This document shows, piece after piece, positions 61,201 to 64,000 of a stretch of 64,000 bases of DNA. The first letter of the stretch is position 1. Each line of letters begins with the position of its first letter. The DNA is from Chordicoccus furentiruminis (lineage in GTDB: Bacteria; Bacillota; Clostridia; Lachnospirales; Lachnospiraceae), in assembly GCF_019355395.1 (NCBI RefSeq), contig NZ_CP048829.1, positions 1,488,001-1,552,000 on the forward strand, written 5' to 3'. The position numbers were made by a program, and so were the translations under genes. The notes below the pieces were generated by a model. The model saw only the letters and a list, made by a program, of their open reading frames with translations. It ran no database searches and was not told the origin of the DNA.

Positions 61201-62502
61201 TCAGGGTGCCATCGGCGCGCGCTCCGCTCCGGCCGGCAGCAGATCCGCAAGATCAAATACCAGCACCCTGTCGATGCAGAGTACCGGCTGGGCACGGTAG
61301 GCATAGGCTCCCGACTCAAAGAGACAGTAGAGCTGGCCGTCCGCCGCTTCGATCTGCTCCAGCTTCTGCGGAAAACGATGAATCACCTCAGAGTCACCGT
61401 CCCGGTACGAACGCTTCCCGTCCTCCAGCTCATGAATCTGGAGCACGGAATCGAACGGTCCGAAGGACTTGGACAGAAGAAGATAGCGGCCGCTGACGGC
61501 GACGGACTGTATTTCCCCGGATGTCGTCGCGCTGAAGTCGCTGGCCACGATTTCCAGCATCGACGAATAGGTCGCCTTCATCTCGCCTTTGAGTCCGCCG
61601 TCCTCCGTCATATGAAACCAGTCCAGCTGTGACAGTCCGCCGTACCGGTAGAGTCCCACCAGCAGCGAACCGTCACTGTAATTCATGTAGGAGTTCCTGA
61701 TAATCGTAGCCAGCGTATAGTTATGAATCGCGGTCAGCGTCCGGTCACGGCGAAGGTCATAGGCTTCGATGGCGTCCAGTGAATAGCAGACCGCCTTGGC
61801 CGCACCCAGCGTGCCGCCCGATACCCAGACATTCCGGTGCACCGGGTCATAGGCCAGTCCGCCTACATGTGCCATCGTCGGAAGTACAATCGTCTTGATG
61901 AGATTGCCGCTTGTGCGGTCCAGCATATACAGGACGGAATTATGCTGGTGCGCGTGACAGTACGCCGAGATGAAGAGATACTTCTCCGTCACGCACATCC
62001 CCTGCGGTGTCATCGAGGTGCAGATCGAAACCGAACGGAACTCTCCTCTGTAGGTTTCCGTGGCCCGCAGTCCGGGTATCACGTAGGTGCGGCGCAGATG
62101 ACCCGCCAGTCCGGGAAATGCAGCCGCCATCGCCCGCCTCATGCCCAGCTCCGTCCGGTAGCGCAGCGGCGCTGCACTGGTGGTTCTCCACTGTGTGTCC
62201 GGCTCTCCCATCGACCGGAGAACGAACGCGTAGAGAAGATAGAAAAGACAGACCAGGATAAAAGAAGCGTAACCGATCCGAACAGCCCGGCGGCGCAGCC
62301 GGAAGGCTTCCGCCGGCGTCCGTTCCCGCCTCCCGCACCTTGAAAGGCGCGGCTCCTCCTGCGGTTCGCCGACCTTCCGGCCCCCGCATCCGGACCGGCG
62401 CGGTCCGTTCGCCTGTTCTCCGGCGTCCCGTCTCCCGCGTCCGCGTCTGCGCAGAAATCCGTTTCTTTTACCGCCTCTCCGGCCTCCTCTGCCTGTCCGC
62501 AA
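61201..62502 (-). CDS. Membrane-anchored protein with a probable beta-propeller domain
   Basis: The product has 433 residues from a TTG start at 62502 (GGAAGGA upstream); a later start is possible. Residues 1-70 are extremely Arg/Gly-rich. One membrane helix follows (YASFILVCLFYLLYAFVLRS, about 78-97). The outer part has repeated strand pairs such as YLFISAYCHAHQHNSVLYML, HVGGLAYDPVHRNVWVSGG and SVAVSGRYLLLSKSFG, like a six- or seven-bladed propeller of the WD40/NHL kind. No catalytic motif seen. Divergent from recQ. Confidence 0.65.
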   Translation of the reverse strand: MRTGRGGRRGGKRNGFLRRRGRGRRDAGEQANGPRRSGCGGRKVGEPQEEPRLSRCGRRERTPAEAFRLRRRAVRIGYASFILVCLFYLLYAFVLRSMGEPDTQWRTTSAAPLRYRTELGMRRAMAAAFPGLAGHLRRTYVIPGLRATETYRGEFRSVSICTSMTPQGMCVTEKYLFISAYCHAHQHNSVLYMLDRTSGNLIKTIVLPTMAHVGGLAYDPVHRNVWVSGGTLGAAKAVCYSLDAIEAYDLRRDRTLTAIHNYTLATIIRNSYMNYSDGSLLVGLYRYGGLSQLDWFHMTEDGGLKGEMKATYSSMLEIVASDFSATTSGEIQSVAVSGRYLLLSKSFGPFDSVLQIHELEDGKRSYRDGDSEVIHRFPQKLEQIEAADGQLYCLFESGAYAYRAQPVLCIDRVLVFDLADLLPAGAERAPMAP

Positions 62503-62568
62503 GCTGCATTCCTTCCTTTAGTCCCGTATCATCATGATGTTTTCATCATAGCACACAAGGAGACGGCT

Positions 62569-64000
62569 ATGGACCAAAAACTCGCTGTTCTCAACCGCTG
62601 GTTCGGTTATTCCTCCTTCCGCCCCGGTCAGGACCGCCTGATCGACGCGATTCTCGCCGGCCGGGACGTTCTCGGCATCCTTCCGACCGGTGGCGGAAAA
62701 TCTCTCTGCTATCAGGTTCCCGCCATGATGCTCCCCGGTCTCACGCTGGTGATATCCCCGCTTCTTTCCCTGATGGCGGATCAGGTCAGCCGGCTGAGCA
62801 GCCGGGGGATCCCCGCGGCGGCTCTGACCTCCGATCAGACGCCATCCCGGCGCCGCTTCATCCTGCGTGAAGCCGCAGCCGGCCAGCTCCGTCTGCTCTA
62901 TCTTTCCCCCGAACGGCTGGAGCATACGGAATTCCTTTCTTTTCTTCCTTCGCTTTCCATCTCACTCGTCGCAATCGACGAGGCGCACTGCATCTCCCAG
63001 TGGGGTCCCGAGTTTCGTCCGGCTTACCGCCGGATCCCCGCTTTTCTTTCGCGTCTGACGCCCCGTCCTGTAACAGCGGCCTTCACCGCCACCGCCACGC
63101 CCGAGGTCCGCGCGGACATCATCGAGGCCGCCGGCCTGATTCATCCCTTCTGCCTGACAAGCGGCTTCGACCGGCCGAATCTCTACTACGAGGTGCGTCA
63201 TGTAAGAGACAAGAGATCGGAGCTCCTTGCGCTTCTCCGGCACTACCGCGGATTCACCGGCATTGTGTACTGCCAGACCCGTGCCTCTGTGGACGCCGTC
63301 GCAAAATTTCTCCTTCGGCACCGGATCCCGGCGGCTGCCTTCCACGCCGGACTGTCCGCCTCCGTACGCACCGGTGCGCTGAAAAGCTGGCTCACGGACA
63401 GCGTCACGGTGATGGTGGCGACCAACGCCTTCGGCATGGGGATCGACAAGCCTGACGTCCGGTATGTGATTCACTACAGTCTTCCCTGCGATCCGGAAAG
63501 CTACTATCAGGAAGCCGGGCGGGCCGGCCGGGACGGTCTGCCCGCCGACTGCATCCTTCTCGTATCGCCCCGGGATGTCGCGATCGTGCGCTTCTTCATC
63601 GCCCGGACTGCCTCGCCCGCTCTACGGGCACTGATGGAGCGCCGGCTGTCCGCCATGCGCTCCTACGCCTCGGGCTCCCGCTGCCTGCGCGCCTCCCTGC
63701 TGACCTATTTCGGCGAACACGCGGGAAGATGGTGCGGCGCCTGCTCCGTCTGCCTTCGGACGGGTCCCTTTCGCGTCCGGGTGCCGACCGGTCAGGAAGA
63801 CCCGGATCTCTATGCTGCTCTCCTCTCTATCCGCAAAAATATGGCGGCACAGCGCGGCCAGCCAGCCTGTCGGATTCTTTCCGATCGGGCGCTGCATGAT
63901 CTTGCCGTACAGCGGCCGCTCAGCCGCAGCGAAATGGCCGCCATAGAAGGGATCGGACTGATCCGGACTCTCCGGTCTGGCAATGCATTCCTCGAGGAGA
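62569..64000 (+). CDS. recQ: RecQ-type ATP-dependent DNA helicase (3' end beyond the window)
   Basis: ATG 62569 follows AAGGAG by 6 nt and the frame is open to the edge (477 codons). Superfamily 2 motifs are in order: motif 0 FGYSSFRPGQ, Walker A ILPTGGGKSLCYQ, DEAH box VAIDEAHCISQWG, motif III AFTATATP, motif V VATNAFGMGIDKPDV and motif VI YYQEAGRAGRDG. A zinc-binding set (SRCLRASLL, WCGACSVC) follows, then the start of an HRDC domain (LYAALLSIRKNMAAQ). The usual HDFRP of RecQ reads GPEFRP here. It unwinds DNA in recombination and repair. Confidence 0.95.
   Translation, partial: MDQKLAVLNRWFGYSSFRPGQDRLIDAILAGRDVLGILPTGGGKSLCYQVPAMMLPGLTLVISPLLSLMADQVSRLSSRGIPAAALTSDQTPSRRRFILREAAAGQLRLLYLSPERLEHTEFLSFLPSLSISLVAIDEAHCISQWGPEFRPAYRRIPAFLSRLTPRPVTAAFTATATPEVRADIIEAAGLIHPFCLTSGFDRPNLYYEVRHVRDKRSELLALLRHYRGFTGIVYCQTRASVDAVAKFLLRHRIPAAAFHAGLSASVRTGALKSWLTDSVTVMVATNAFGMGIDKPDVRYVIHYSLPCDPESYYQEAGRAGRDGLPADCILLVSPRDVAIVRFFIARTASPALRALMERRLSAMRSYASGSRCLRASLLTYFGEHAGRWCGACSVCLRTGPFRVRVPTGQEDPDLYAALLSIRKNMAAQRGQPACRILSDRALHDLAVQRPLSRSEMAAIEGIGLIRTLRSGNAFLEE

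Noticed and set aside
1-64000. CRISPR array, rRNA genes or a complete prophage
   Set aside because: I looked for regular spacer-repeat patterns, rRNA motifs and clusters of phage genes and saw none; only a weak terminase-like fragment at 22483.

Overview
The window looks like a chromosomal piece of a GC-rich Firmicute of the class Clostridia, most likely a member of the Lachnospiraceae. The signs are strong GGAGG ribosome binding sites, sigma-A type promoters (TTGACA-17-TATAAT), a lysyl-tRNA synthetase with an extra C-terminal tRNA-binding domain, a gene of the small DUF6145 family, the ThiW/CytX style of thiamine salvage, and clostridial IS30, IS66 and IS21 elements. No species can be named from the sequence alone.

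Layout. 1-4646 (minus): cobI, a membrane-anchored NEAT-like protein, an ABC exporter pair and an MFS transporter that runs off the left edge. 4810-9061 (minus): asnS and two secreted proteins, one an HAD phosphatase. 9463-11899 (plus): glgX, then the stump of an ABC ATPase gene. 12027-12992 (minus): an FMN-dependent alpha-hydroxy-acid dehydrogenase relative. 13336-17689 (plus): a TPP-riboswitch-controlled thiamine salvage operon, thiM-thiE-thiW-thiD-cytX.

17690-25137 is an unstable accessory segment. It holds a DUF3298 secreted protein, a PatB-type C-S lyase, remnants of an ADP-ribosylglycohydrolase/VWA gene pair, a TniB-like ATPase stump, a MerR regulator and several small hypothetical genes. 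It is bracketed by a 160-bp direct repeat of the 3' end of cytX (159/160 identical). 25590-27819 carries ldh and azlCD. 28017-34801 holds three exported proteins (one transglutaminase-like) on the minus strand and a divergent 573-residue regulator-like protein.

35018-43388 is a nest of mobile elements: an IS30 copy cut by a tyrosine-recombinase element, an IS66 element carrying an IS21 inside its transposase gene, a second IS66 stump, another recombinase stump and a complete IS30 copy. The chromosomal genes on both sides are truncated.

43595-62502 is mostly housekeeping: lysS and greA; the compact run pfkA-trmH-argF-birA-DUF6145-dusB; the run fatA-cvfB-DUF4203-dnaE; tRNA-Gln(CUG); pncB; a cation diffusion facilitator; and a membrane-anchored protein. 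recQ runs off the right edge.

The observations I rate highest are four. A perfect-consensus promoter in front of greA is followed within about 10 nt by an intrinsic terminator, an arrangement like the GraL leader of E. coli greA. The cytX-tail repeat brackets the accessory segment. The secreted-protein cluster with its unusual regulator is of unknown function. The nested insertion elements carry inverted repeats able to hide their own ribosome binding sites. No CRISPR array was seen.
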